Part shown: piece after piece, positions 54,339 to 64,000 of the stretch | How positions within the stretch are numbered: the first letter of the stretch is position 1 | Layout of the letters: every line of letters begins with the position of its first letter | Assembly: GCF_901933205.1 (NCBI RefSeq) | Contig: NW_022148534.1 | Coordinates: forward strand, 81,884 to 145,883 | Origin: Camarhynchus parvulus | Taxonomy: Eukaryota; Chordata; Aves; Passeriformes; Thraupidae | Direction of reading: 5' to 3' | Length of the DNA: 64,000 nucleotides | Notes under the pieces: generated by a model | The model's input: only the letters and a program-made list of their open reading frames with translations | Told to the model about the DNA's origin: nothing | Databases searched by the model: none | Program-made: the position numbers and the translations under genes

Positions 54339-55408
54339 CTTTGCCAGCAACTTTGACAGTGGTGAGGGTGGTCAGCAGGACTTGGAATGATCCTCTCCAC
54401 TTGGCTTCTGGAGGATCACTGTCCCACCACCTAACATAGACCCAGTCTCCAGGCTGTAAGGGATGTGCAGGTGTGTCCAGTCTTATGGCTCTGGATAGCA
54501 AAATGTAATTCTGGAGCTTCTGCAGAGTGGAACCTAAAGCCATTCGGTATCTCTGCAGATCAAGTTTCCCCTCCATGTGAATTTTGTCAGAACTCAGGAC
54601 ATCCCTCTGGCTGTCCTGGATTGTCTGAACCCCTGCCAGGGGGCTCAGAGACGCTGGCACAGAGCCCAAAATGCCTGTGGTTTTGATTATGACCTATAGA
54701 GCAAGTCACCAAGATCTGCAAACCACGACAGTTTAAGTAGAATGATAGTGAATTTATCACAGGGTGAAAAATAGATTTTGGGGTTTTTAGAATGGGGGTT
54801 CAGGGGGCAAGATGGAGGGATCTGGGTATGTCCAGCCTTTCTCCTTCTTCTTCTTCTTGGCCTCCATCTTCTGCTGTGATGTTGGCACTTTTAGATTGGT
54901 TTAGAGTAGAAGCTCACTGCCTAACATAGGTGACAGGCGTTGGAAAGTAGTTGTAAATATTGTACACGTAGTTTTTAGTATAAAGAGATAACACCGCCTC
55001 AGGGGCAGGCAGAATGCCTCTGACTTTTCTGCTGAGTGGACCTCGGCTGGACAGGAGAAAGAATTTTTTAGATAAAATACAATAAACAACCTTGAGACCC
55101 AGAACTGAAGAGCTCTGACTCCGTCTTCGAGCACCAGGCTGGGAAAAGAGACTTTTTAAAATATCTCGGGGTCACTCTGACCAGCTGGAGAACCCGAGAG
55201 AATTTCACCTGGAACATGGGGAATGTGATATGGCTGCCATACAATATTTCACAGGGACTGATGCTGTGCCTCTGCCTTGGTTGTATGAGGAGTCTCAGTA
55301 AAGCTGTAGGCAAGGCCTGAATCCATGGCGTGGATGTTTCCTTGTTGTGGTTTGAATTTATTTCTTTGTTTCCTCTCGGAGCTTCTGCAGTCAGGATGGC
55401 CCCAAGAT
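54339..55408 (-). pseudogene. pol: Integrase fragment split by an inverted LTR-leader piece
   Basis: About 55380-55195 carries the end of the core (S-P-C-E-I-L-Y-G); 54669-54339 carries the C-terminal domain (P-G-D-W-V-Y-V, W-R-G-S-F-Q-V-L-L-T-T). Both are gamma-like and on the minus strand. Between them (about 54676-55195) lies plus-oriented LTR and leader sequence. On the right, the fragment joins LTR leader at 55409 after a deletion of gag and most of pol. Confidence 0.65.
54676..55195 (+). mobile_element. LTR plus leader fragment, inverted relative of 55409-55599
   Basis: TATAAAG near 54979, AATAAA near 55081 and the following GACTC-rich stretch match the minus strand of 55409-55599. The two fragments face each other. 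Confidence 0.5.
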
Positions 55409-55599
55409 TGTTAGAAAGTCTCTTTTTCCCAGCCCGATGGTCAAAGGAGTCGGAATTCATCAGCTCTGGTTTTCAAGGTTGTTTATTTTCTTGTATCTAA
55501 AACATTCTTTTCCAGGCGTCTGTCAGGCAGGTCTGTCTGAAGCACACTGCCCGCCCTTGGGCTGGTGTCAACATTTTATACTAAGAACTATGTGTACTT
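55409..55599 (-). mobile_element. LTR fragment, minus orientation
   Basis: Minus-strand TATAAA near 55577 and AATAAA near 55486, ending TAACA at 55409. Its upstream part is cut by the provirus at 55600. Confidence 0.55.
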
Positions 55600-55985
55600 T
55601 GTGACGGTGGTCACAGGGGTATTATGTTGAAGGAAGAGATGAGGATCTGACTCCATATTTCAGAAGGCTTGATTTATTATTTTATGATATATATTACATT
55701 AAAACTATACTAAAATAATAAAGGAAAAAAGCTTCATCTCAGAAGGCTAGCTAAGAATAGAAAGGAATGAATAACAAAGGTTTGTGGCTCAGACAGAGAG
55801 AGAGCCAGTTGTGCTGTGATTTGCCATTAATTACAAACAAGCACACGAGACCAATCACAGGTGTACCTGTTGCATTCCACAGCAGCAGATAATCATTATT
55901 TCCATTTTGTCCCTGAGGCCTCACAGCTTCTCAGGAGGAAAAAAAATCCCAAGGAAAGGATTTTCATGAAAAGATGTCTGTGACA
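55600..55985 (-). mobile_element. 3' LTR of the non-autonomous provirus (386 bp)
   Basis: Plus ends TGTGACGGTG and TGTCTGTGACA; minus-strand AATAAA near 55676. Confidence 0.85.
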
Positions 55986-56435
55986 TGTCACCTTTTTTTA
56001 TTTAGTTAAATTAAAAAGAAAAGTGTTTGTAATTTTGTCTGCTGTACCCATGCAGAGGAAAGAACAAACACGTGACAAGTTATCTGTTGCCAATCCAAAC
56101 CTCAGTCAAGTACTGATGTGGAATGAACTGGGAAATTCTTCACCTGTAGAACATAAAATTCTATCATATCACTAAAACAATCTAACAATGTAACAAAATG
56201 CAAAACAATGCAAAGAAAATTCAAGTCCAAACACCTGTGTTTTAGGAACTCAGCTGAAGATGATCCTCTTTGACATCTCTGAAAGTCTCTTTTGGTCCTG
56301 AAACAGGCTTCCAGAATCCTGAAACAACAAATTGCTAAAGAAAATCCATCAATACCTATCAAAAATCCATTGACAGTTATCAAACAATTTCAAACAATTT
56401 TGAGAAAATTTCTGGAATGTCTTGGCCACAGCCCT
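55986..56435 (-). other. 3' internal region, AT-rich
   Basis: No coding motif. A purine stretch (minus AAAAAAGGTGACA) next to the 3' LTR may be the polypurine tract. Confidence 0.45.
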
Positions 56436-58467
56436 TTATTGAACCACTTGGGCTGAGGCTAAGTTTTTGCTCTTCAATACTTTTGAGCTGCTACTAGCTC
56501 TTTCAACCCTTTTTTTTTTTTGGAAAGAGCAGCAGCAGCAGAGAGCCTGAGAGGCCCTGGGGCACCCTGGCCCTCTTGGAAGGATCAGAACCCCAGAACT
56601 GGCCCACAAAATGGTGGTCCAGGTCCTGATGGGGGCAGCGAAACCCCCAAACCCAACAGCTGGCCAGATTGAGGCCCTGGTCCCAGGGAACCAAGCCAAA
56701 CAGCCCAGGCCTGGCCCACCAGGCGGGCTCTGTGTTCTCACAACCCTGTACCCTGCTGCCAATGCAATGGCAGAATGAGTGACCAAACACTTCCTTCCCC
56801 CCAAACCACTGACCCATACCGGCAGTGGGGAAATAGAAGCTGTCCTGAGAATCTTCATCTTGGGTCTGGGAATGTTTTTTCCTGACAGCAAGCGAGCGAT
56901 GGTCGCTTTCTGCTGTTTCCTCTGCCTCTGCAATGCAAATGCAAAAGGTGTTCCTCCCATATGCCTCCCGGTACCGCTCCCATCCCCTCCGGACTGGGGA
57001 CCAGAGGCAGAACTTTTGGGAGCCACCTCCCCCACGCCACTGGAGTGCGTGAGGGACGGCAGGAATTTCTGGAACCCCCAAGGGGGAACCCCTGACCAAA
57101 CACCCACCAACCTGCCAAAAACGCTGAGTTTGAAAGCAGGCAGCCGGGCTGCGCCCACACTCAGCTGTCGGGCCATGCCTCCTCCATGGAAGGAGAGGCC
57201 AACGCCCCCTTCCCCAGTCCCAGCTCCCTTGCAGGGGCAGCCTCAAGACAGCCCAAAAAACTTGGAGGGGAAGTCACGCTGGGTGCAGGAAGTGCTGCTG
57301 GGGGCAGCAGGACCGCAGGCGACTCTGATGAGGGTCCCGCAGGCTCGGCGCCATTGTCAGCATCATCCCGAACCAGGATCGGTTTGGCAGAAGACGGCGA
57401 AGCCAGAGGGAGTGCCTCCGCCTCTGGGCCGGAGGCAGCGCCTCCCCCTCTGGGCCGGAGGCAGCAGCCGCATCTGCTCCAGGTTCCGGAATCTGCAGCA
57501 CAGGTGCAGACTGCAAAAGCAGGGGAGCCAACACAGGAGGTGGCAGGACAGCCGGGGGGAGCAGCACCACTCGCCGATCGCTGCCCTCTGCTCAAAGCTC
57601 TGCCATCAGCGCTGCAGGTGAAGGCGGGGCCGCCGTGGCCAGAGCCCCCACAGGCTCTGCTGGAGGGGCAACTGCAGTAGGGGCTGTGCAGGGAAGCACC
57701 TGCACCTTCGGGGCGGGTTGGGGCGGCCCCGTGGGCTCGGGAGGCAGGGCCCCAGGGACTGGTGCTGCCCACGACTCTGGGCAGGGCAGGGTCCATGGGG
57801 CTGGCTGGGGCGGCGCTCATGGTGCTGGCCAGGGTGGCACAGCCCACTCAGATGCCCCCTGAGAGCAACGAGGCGGGGGAAATGCAGCTCTGTTTGAGCA
57901 TGCTCCAAAGACGCAGCAAAAAAACCTTCTTCGGCTGCAGGCAAAACCTCACCCCCCTGCTGCAAGTCAGGGAGGGGGAAACCAACAGGTCCTGCAGGGG
58001 GTCTTCTCCTGCTGGGCCTGGCAATGGGGCCTGCCCCCTGCAATCAACAATCCACTGAAATTCAACTGCTTTCAGTTTCAAAACTGGGAAGAGCATTTTG
58101 AATGACGGATATATCTGAGGGAAACCAAAATCTTGGCACCGGGCCATAATAATGAATTCCATGCATTCCCATACGTACTAATCAAGGGCATAGACCACAT
58201 TCGTAAAAAACCCATAGAACTTTGCCCATCGAAAAGTCTCTTCACCATAGGAACGCTGTCCTCATGACCCCATTTTTGCCAGAGGGCAATAAGTTTCTCC
58301 TCTGAGGGGCAGAAAGGAACCTCCGCCTCTGTGGGAACCCTCCCCCACATTTGCAGCCACAATCTGTGAAGGGCAGCATCTTCAGGAAGGGAAAAGCGAA
58401 CAGTACCTTGTGACAGTGTCCACCAGGCTCTGGCAGGCTGCTTGGTGCTGCCGAACTTTCCAGACAT
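56436..58467 (-). CDS. Internal ORFs of the non-autonomous element, gag-like start
   Basis: 58467-58078 begins ATG (M-S-G-K-F-G) and looks like a retroviral matrix start by position, length and W-x-x-x-W-G motifs. A frameshift or overlap leads into 58162-57848, then long Ala/Pro-rich frames (57847-57161) and 57176-56436. In the last part two phases are open for over 240 codons, so which is coding is unclear. GC content is far higher than in the flanking LTRs. No zinc knuckle or major homology region is seen, so capture of host sequence is possible. Function unknown. Confidence 0.45.
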
Positions 58468-58673
58468 CTTCTCTGGAGGCTTTTCAAAAGGTTCTCCTTG
58501 TGGTCAGCCTTGGCTGTGAACTCTGTCTAAATTCAGGATCTTCAGTTCTTCAGCTCCTGGCTAGAATCCACTTCTGTGGTCACTTGTGAGGTGACCATCC
58601 ATGCCACACACTCGGGGTTTGCCCAGTGTAGCAGTGTTCCTCTGGGGTCTCACCAAGCGATGAACTCCTCTTC

Positions 58674-58691
58674 AGTCACTCAGGGTCACCA
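58674..58691 (-). other. Primer-binding-site-like sequence
   Basis: TGGTGACCCTGAGTGACT on the minus strand, two bases from the 5' LTR end. The first 12 bases match the tRNA-Trp type with one mismatch. Confidence 0.6.
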
Positions 58692-58693
58692 TC

Positions 58694-59077
58694 TGTGATG
58701 GTGTTAACAGGGGTTCTTGGATGAGGGAAGAGACAAAGATCTGACTCCATGTTTTAGAAGGCTTGATTTATTATTTTATGATATATATTACATTAAAACT
58801 ATACTAAAATAATAGAAGAAAAGGTTTCATCAGAAGGCTAGCTAAGAATCGAATAGCAAAGAATGACAACAAAAGTTTCTGCCTCGGACAGAGAGTCCAA
58901 GCCAGCTGACTGCGATTGGTCATTAACTAGAAACAACTCTATGAGACCAATCACAGATCCACCTGTTGCATTCCACAGCAGTAGATAATCAATGTTTACA
59001 TTTTGTTCCTGAGGCCTCTCAGCTTGTCAGGAGGAAAAATTGTAAGGAAAGGATTTTTCATAAACGTTGTCTGCAAC
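58694..59077 (-). mobile_element. 5' LTR of the non-autonomous provirus (384 bp)
   Basis: Plus ends TGTGATGGTG and TGTCTGCAACA. Very similar to 55600-55985, closer than to the two solo copies. Confidence 0.85.
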
Positions 59078-59760
59078 ACGCCCCCACATGCCCCAATGGT
59101 ATCAGGGTACAGTGCACACCAGTATCAACTAAGGCATCATAGTTTTGTGGTTCTGATGCGCCAGGCCATCAGGTCCACACCGTCCAGAAAATCCGGTTTT
59201 CTTGTGCCTCTTCCTGGCTACAGGCTGGGCCCATCTAACCCTGGTTATTATTTCTTTCCTGGGTATACATGGTAGAGGTACCTTCCAGGGGATCTGACAG
59301 GTCATACCCAGCAGCTCGGTCATGGGAGGTTGAGGCTACCTTCACTGTAGTGGAACTCCCTCAGTTGGTGTTTCCCTCCTTGAGTTGATGCACCCATGCT
59401 GCCAGGACAGAAGTGGGTTTCCCATCCCACCTTCCCGTGTCTTCCCCGTGGTCATGCAGGGAGAACTACAGGTCAGCCCCTGGGGTGTACCCTCTCTGTC
59501 TAGCTGGGGAATGTTGGGCTCTGACTCTGGGGCCTGTGACTTGCACTGGTGTGATATAGGAACTGTTCCTCCTCACCTCCTCTGTCATATCCCTCATCTG
59601 CTCTTTGAGGTCCTAGACGACAGCAGAGACATGAGCCTGCATCGGGCCATTGATCATACTCTCATAATTCCTGAGCTTGTTGGCGACAGAGCCCACTGTC
59701 TCTCGGTCGGTATCAGCAATCAATTGTTGCAATGAAGGTGGTGTATTGAGATGGCCCCAG
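59078..59760 (-). pseudogene. ERVL-like gag end and protease fragment
   Basis: 59323-59129 on the minus strand reads like an ERVL Gag end (basic, Cys-poor). Immediately after, about 59135-59085, a D-A-L-V-D-T-G stretch in a shifted frame looks like a protease active site. Upstream parts (59330-59740) have only short frames. Truncated by the LTR at 59077. Confidence 0.45.
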
Positions 59761-59799
59761 ATTTGCCAGACTCCACAACATTTGCCCTGTGCACCTGTG

Positions 59800-60245
59800 T
59801 AAAACCTAAATGAGAGATGCGGGAATCCAGGCAGCTCTTCAAAAAGCAGTTTAATACATCCAAGATGTTACAGCAGTCCAGGGTCATGGGTGACAGAGCC
59901 TGTGCCTACAGCTGTCAGCTCCAGCTGCAGGCAGGCCTGGAGACCCACATCCTTCATTCAGGCTCTTAGTAATGGTGCCGTACGTTGGGTGCCACAGTAA
60001 GACCAGATTGAATGATGCAGGACTCCAGACAGCTCTTCAAAACGCATTTTATTACATCCAAGATGTTACAGCAGTCCAGGGTTATGGGTGACAGAGCCTT
60101 TGCTCACATCTGTCAGCTCCAGCTGCAGACAGGCCTGGACACCCACATCATTCATTCAGGCTCTTACTAATTGTGCTCCATGTTGGGTGCCACCGTAAGA
60201 GCTAAATGAAGGATGCCGGACTCCATGTGGCTCTTCAAAATGCAG
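59800..60245 (-). repeat. 198-bp tandem repeat from an LTR R/U5-leader region
   Basis: Two full copies and a partial third (CAGCTCTTCAAA blocks at about 59832, 60030 and 60228). Each has a minus AATAAA-type signal and a GTTGGGTGCCAC motif. The LTR at 60246 cuts the last copy. Confidence 0.75.
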
Positions 60246-60879
60246 TGTCCTGGTTTACGGCAAGTTTGGTAGAGAATTTCCAAAGAAGGGCTCCTCCAGA
60301 AAGCAAACCCACACAGCCCCTCCCCCCAACCAGTTCAGGAAGGATTCCTCAGAGAGAAGTGGAAAGAACCTGTTTATTTAACAGGCACAGCACCCCCAGC
60401 ACACAAAAGGAACAATACCGGATGACACCACTCTGACAAAGATGACAAATTCAGAAAGTCTCTCTTGGGGGTGGTCGCTCTGTTCTCAGTCCCTCCGGTG
60501 CTGGGCAGCTGCTGCAGCTCACACAATGCAAACTCTTGGTGTTCCCAGGTCCCAGTCCGGAGCAGATTCGAAATGGTTGAAAAAGGAAAGGAGAAACAGT
60601 CCAGGAAGAAATTTGGACTGTTTAGCTAAACTAGCTAATGAGCAGAAGCAAAAGCAAGCAGAAGCAAAGCAGAAGCAAGAGCAAGAGAGAGAGCAAAGCG
60701 AAAAGCAAGCAAAAAGCAAAAGCAGCCCCATGTACTGCCCTGTCTCCGTGTCCCTGATAAGAAAAACCCAAACAAAACTTTCACTCTTCAGAGCCAGTCT
60801 TAAAGGCACAGAACATAATATCCCGCAGAAACAGAACATATGAATGGGGATACAAGCATCATAAGGTCACCCTAGGACA
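60246..60879 (-). mobile_element. 3' LTR of an ERVL element (634 bp)
   Basis: Plus ends TGTCCTGGTTTACGG and CCTAGGACA. Minus-strand polypurine tract ATAAGGGGTGGAA abuts it at 60880-60892. Purine-rich AAGCAAAAGCAAGCAG-type repeats near 60640-60720. Confidence 0.85.
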
Positions 60880-61270
60880 TTCCACCCCTTATCCCCATAT
60901 CATCAACATACTACTACACATCATGCATTTATTCACACAAAATTTCCATCTCTTCCCCCAAAATTTACAAGCAATACCCATCATGCCCTCATCACATCCC
61001 CACACTGGACCACTGAATCCAGGCCCTATACCACAGAGCTGCAGGATTCCCCCCTTTCACTTTACTCACTTAAAGCTCCATCTATCACTTGCTCAGACCT
61101 TCGACACTTGCACATTTCCTTCTGTCTCATGTCTGTATGGTTTAATGTACAGACAATGGCAGTAACATCCAACAAACAGCGATATTGCATATCATTCTCA
61201 CCCCACAATCAGATCTCCCTGAGGTACACATCGTGTTGTTCCATCTCTTTGCATTATCTACCATGTGCAA
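60880..61270 (-). other. ERVL 3' internal region without env
   Basis: The polypurine tract followed by about 380 bp with no coding frame of note; a second purine run (GTGAAAGGGGGGAAT on minus) near 61050. ERVL elements normally lack env. Confidence 0.5.
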
Positions 61271-62316
61271 CCTGGTCCCTGAGCAAAGACAACCCCACGA
61301 ATGGGTTTGTCTGTACTCGAGGCAGAATTGATCCACACGGTCTTCCCTAACAAACCTCTGACATGCACCTCTGGGACTTTATCTCCATCTATTACATTCA
61401 GGGACTCAGACTGGGCAGGACCTGCTCGGTTGGTGGAACCTCAGGTGTTAACTAACCAGGTGGCCTTTGCTAAATGCTGCTCCCAATTTTTGCAAGATCC
61501 CCCACCCAAAGCTTTCAACTGGGTTTTCAGTAGTCCATTGTACCTCTCCACTTTGCCTGCAGCTGGTGCATGGTAGGGGATATGGTACACCCACTCAATG
61601 CCATGTTCCCTAGCCCAGGTGCTGATAAGGCTGTTCCTGAAATGAGTCCCATTGTCTGACTCAATCCTCTCAGGGGTACCATGCCTCCAAAGGACCTGCT
61701 TTTCCAGGCCCAGGATGGTGTTCCCGGCAGTAGCATGAGACACAGGGTAGGTCTCCAACCATCCAGTGGTGGCTTCCACCATGGTCAGCACGTAGCGCTT
61801 GCCCTGGCGTGTCTGGGGCAGTGTGATGGAGTCAATCTGCCAGGCCTCCCCATACTTGTACTTGGACCACCGCCCGCCATACCATAGGGGCTTCACTCGC
61901 TTGGCCTGCTTGATGGCAGCACACGTCTCACAGTCATGGATAACCTGAGAAATACTGTCCATGGTTAGATCCACCCCTCGGTCTCTTGCCCACTTATAGG
62001 TGGCATCCCTGCCCTGATGGCCTGAGGCATCATGGGCCCATCGAGCTAGGGATAACTCTCCCTTGTGTTCCCAATCTAGGTCTATCTTGGACACCTCTAT
62101 CTTTGCAGCCTGGTCTACCTGCTCATTGTTTTGGTGCTCCTCATTGGCTCTGCTCTTGGGGACATGGGCATCTACATGGCGGACTTTCACAGGTAGCCTC
62201 CCTACCCTGGTAGCAATGTCTTTCCACTCATCAGCAGCCCAAATTGCTTTTCCTCTACGCTGCCAGTTGGCCTCTTTCCACCTCTCCAGCCATCCCCACA
62301 GAGCATTGGCTACCAT
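61271..62316 (-). pseudogene. pol: ERVL RNase H end and integrase
   Basis: 62316-61441 is a continuous 291-codon frame: the end of RNase H (H-V-D-A-H), then integrase with the HHCC zinc domain (H-D-A-S-G-H, C-E-T-C), first Asp in W-Q-I-D-S, second in E-S-D-N-G-T-H-F and Glu in K-V-E-R-Y-N. All catalytic acids are present. The C-terminal domain continues in another frame to about 61271. ERVL class is shown by these motifs, the lack of env and the LTR type. Confidence 0.87.
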
Positions 62317-62615
62317 CCATGAATCAGTGTAGAGTTTTGGCCATTTCTCTCTTTCTGCAATGTCCAGGGCCAGCTGAACGGCTTTGAGTTCTGCAAGTTG
62401 ACTTGATCCACCTTCTCCTTCGGTAGCTTGTGCAACCTGTCGTGTGGGGCTCCATACGGCTGCTTTCCACTTCGGTTCATCCCTACGATGCGACAGGAAC
62501 CGTCAGTGAAAAGAGCGTAGCGTGTTTCCTCTGGGGGCAGTTGGTTATAGGGAGGAGCCTCTTCAGCCCGTGTCACTGGTTCTTGTTCCTCTTCTTTTTT
62601 AAAAAAAAAAAAAAA

Positions 62616-62667
<52 letters not shown>

Positions 62668-62934
62668 TTTTTTTTTATATGTGACACCAAAATTCTCACC
62701 TTCAGACCAATTTGTAATTACCTCCAAAATCCCAGGGCGATTCAGTTTACCTATACGGGCGTACTGTGTGATGAGAGCAATCCACTTGCTCCATGTAGCA
62801 CTGGTGGCATGGTGAGTGGAAGGAACCTTGCCTTTGAACATCCACCCCAGCACCGGTAGTCGGGGTGCCAGGAGGAGTTGTGCTTCTGTACCAATCACCT
62901 CTGAGGCAGCCTGGACTCCTTCATAGGCAGCCAA
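62310..62934 (-). pseudogene. pol: ERVL tether and RNase H start, broken by an A/T homopolymer
   Basis: 62934-62680 gives the connection region; 62590-62310 gives RNase H with L-F-T-D-G-S-C and the following strand. A run of 19 A and 47 T (62595-62676 with short extras) splits them. Confidence 0.75.
62595..62676. repeat. Poly(A)-poly(T) homopolymer junction
   Basis: TTTTTT, 19 A, 47 T, G and 9 T on the plus strand, in the middle of otherwise well-preserved pol. Confidence 0.9.
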
Positions 62935-62967
62935 GATTTCTTTCTCTGTTGGGGTGTAGTTGGCTTC

Positions 62968-64000
62968 TCACCCTGTGTAGCTTCGACTCCAAAATCCCAG
63001 TGGTCGACCTTGAGTCGCCCCAGGCACCTTCTGCCAAAGGCTCCAGGACAAGCCATGGTTCCCAGCTGCAGAGTAGAGCACGTTCTTCACATCTGGTCCT
63101 GTCCTGACTGGGCCAAGGGCGACTGCATGAGCGATTTCCTGCTTAATCTGGGCAAAGGCTTGTTGCTGCTCTGGGCCCCAGTGGAAATCGTTCTTCTTGC
63201 GGGTGACCAGGTAAAGAGGGCTCACAATCTGACTGTATTCGGGAATGTGCATCCTCCAAAAGCCTATGGCACCTAGGAAAGCTTGTGTCTCCTTACTGGT
63301 TGGTGGAGACATTGCTGTGATCTTGTTGATAACATCTGTAGGAATCTGACGCCGTCCATCTTGCCACTTCACTCCTAGGAACTGAATCTCATGAGCTGGT
63401 CCCTTTACTTTGCTCTTTTTAATGGTGAAACCAGCTCCCAGGAGGATTTGGATGATTTTCTTTCCTTTCTCAAACACCTCCGCAGCTGTGTTCCCCCACA
63501 CAATGATGTCATCAATATATTGCAGATGTTCTGGAGCCTCGCCCCTTTCTAGTGCAGTCTGGATCAGTCCATGGCAGATGGTGGGACTGTGCTTCCACCC
63601 CTGGGGCAGTCGGTTCCAGGTGTACTGCACGCCCCTCCAGGTGAAAGCAAACTGAGGCCTGCATTCTGCTGCCAGAGGAATGGAGAAAAATGCGTTAGCA
63701 ATGTCTATAGTGGCGTACCACCTTGCTGCCTTGGACTCCAGCTCGTACTGGAGCTCTAATATGTCTGGCACAGCAGCGCTCAGCGGTGGAGTCACTTCAT
63801 TCAATGCACGATAGTCCACAGTCAATCTCCATTCTCCTTCAGATTTTCGCACAGGCCAAATGGGGCTGTTGAAGGGTGAGTGGGTCTTGCTGACCAGCCC
63901 TTGGCTCTGCAGCTCTCGGATCATCTTATGGATGGGGATCACAGCATCTCGAGTGGTTCTGTACTGTCGGCGATGCACTGTGGAAGTGGCAATTGGCACC
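62968..64000 (-). CDS. pol: ERVL reverse transcriptase, partial at right edge
   Basis: The frame 63999-62968 is open for 343 codons and enters from outside the window. It has N-S-P-I-W-P-V-R-K, the first catalytic Asp in T-I-D-I-A-N-A-F-F, L-P-Q-G-W, the Y-I-D-D catalytic box (about 63515), the thumb (F-L-G-V-K, L-G-A-I-G-F-W) and the connection. It is the best-preserved reverse transcriptase in the window. It ends at a stop before the tether region, so a full Pol is not encoded. Confidence 0.9.
   Translation of the reverse strand, partial: VPIATSTVHRRQYRTTRDAVIPIHKMIRELQSQGLVSKTHSPFNSPIWPVRKSEGEWRLTVDYRALNEVTPPLSAAVPDILELQYELESKAARWYATIDIANAFFSIPLAAECRPQFAFTWRGVQYTWNRLPQGWKHSPTICHGLIQTALERGEAPEHLQYIDDIIVWGNTAAEVFEKGKKIIQILLGAGFTIKKSKVKGPAHEIQFLGVKWQDGRRQIPTDVINKITAMSPPTSKETQAFLGAIGFWRMHIPEYSQIVSPLYLVTRKKNDFHWGPEQQQAFAQIKQEIAHAVALGPVRTGPDVKNVLYSAAGNHGLSWSLWQKVPGATQGRPLGFWSRSYTG

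Larger units (their letters stand above)
55600..59077 (-). mobile_element. Non-autonomous provirus with paired LTRs and no pol
   Basis: LTRs 55600-55985 and 58694-59077 belong to the family of the two solo LTRs in this window. A TGGTGACCCTGA primer-site-like sequence follows the 5' LTR. The 2.7-kb interior has open frames but no protease, polymerase, integrase or Env motif. No target duplication is seen. Confidence 0.75.

Noticed and set aside
56503..57246. 247-codon open frame overlapping another 246-codon frame on the same strand
   Set aside because: Two long overlapping phases show that openness here comes from composition; neither can be chosen, so only one combined feature is given.
1..64000. 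tRNA and rRNA genes, bacterial operons or ribosome binding sites
   Set aside because: None seen. Non-ATG starts of many short frames and the lack of operon structure fit a vertebrate, not a bacterial, sequence.

Overview
The window looks like an endogenous-retrovirus (ERV)-packed segment of a bird genome, most likely a songbird. It holds betaretrovirus-like, gammaretrovirus-like and ERVL-type elements, an alpharetrovirus-type Env, a tRNA-Trp-type primer site, short LTRs with clean target-site duplications (TSDs), and intron-containing GC-rich host genes. The density and nesting of ERVs would fit the female-specific W chromosome or another non-recombining or heterochromatic region; that placement is inference. 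I see no tRNA, rRNA or CRISPR feature.

Layout. 1-4130 (+): 3' part of a betaretrovirus-like provirus (dUTPase-protease, deleted pol, an unknown ORF, an intact Env ORF, a 219-bp LTR). 4148-9036 (+): a second provirus with paired LTRs that keeps only a gamma-type env; a 1.5-kb ERVL-type LTR (TSD GGGAT) and a 386-bp solo LTR (TSD CCACATG) interrupt that env. 9037-10094: a minisatellite and an LTR.

10095-21560 is a large inverted structure of an unrecognised host gene family. A minus-strand two-exon copy (10805-12013) lies head to head with a plus-strand array (12776-21000). In the array a roughly 1.39-kb exon-plus-intron unit is repeated. Each big exon codes for about 320 mostly helical residues, is bounded by phase-0 splice sites, and four of them read in frame into the next unit's short ATG segment. 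Two more copies lie at 26423-27702 and 51717-53005, both behind the same C-rich minisatellite and the same TCTCGC-type promoter. All long copies but one exon (15941-16912) carry single-base frameshifts.

22374-24778: ERVL LTR remnants and an A/T-rich microsatellite. 27932-30130: an LTR, two oppositely oriented minisatellites around a GC-rich promoter-like core with a perfect cAMP-response element, and an inverted copy of the gene-family 3' flank. 30613-33387 (-): an ERV remnant with env, integrase and RNase H fragments.

33388-40779 (-): betaretrovirus-like provirus with paired LTRs, gag, dUTPase, protease and pol but no env; an oppositely oriented env-tail-plus-LTR fragment sits in the env position. 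40862-51029 (-): a nearly complete gammaretrovirus-like provirus (LTR, tRNA-Trp-type PBS, gag, UAG, pro-pol, env) with a solo LTR inside pol. 53209-55599: solo LTRs and an integrase fragment. 55600-59077 (-): a provirus with paired LTRs and about 2.7 kb of internal sequence but no pol, apparently non-autonomous. 59078-60245: ERVL-like gag/protease debris and a 198-bp tandem repeat. 60246-64000 (-): an ERVL element with LTR, integrase, RNase H and reverse transcriptase running off the right edge.
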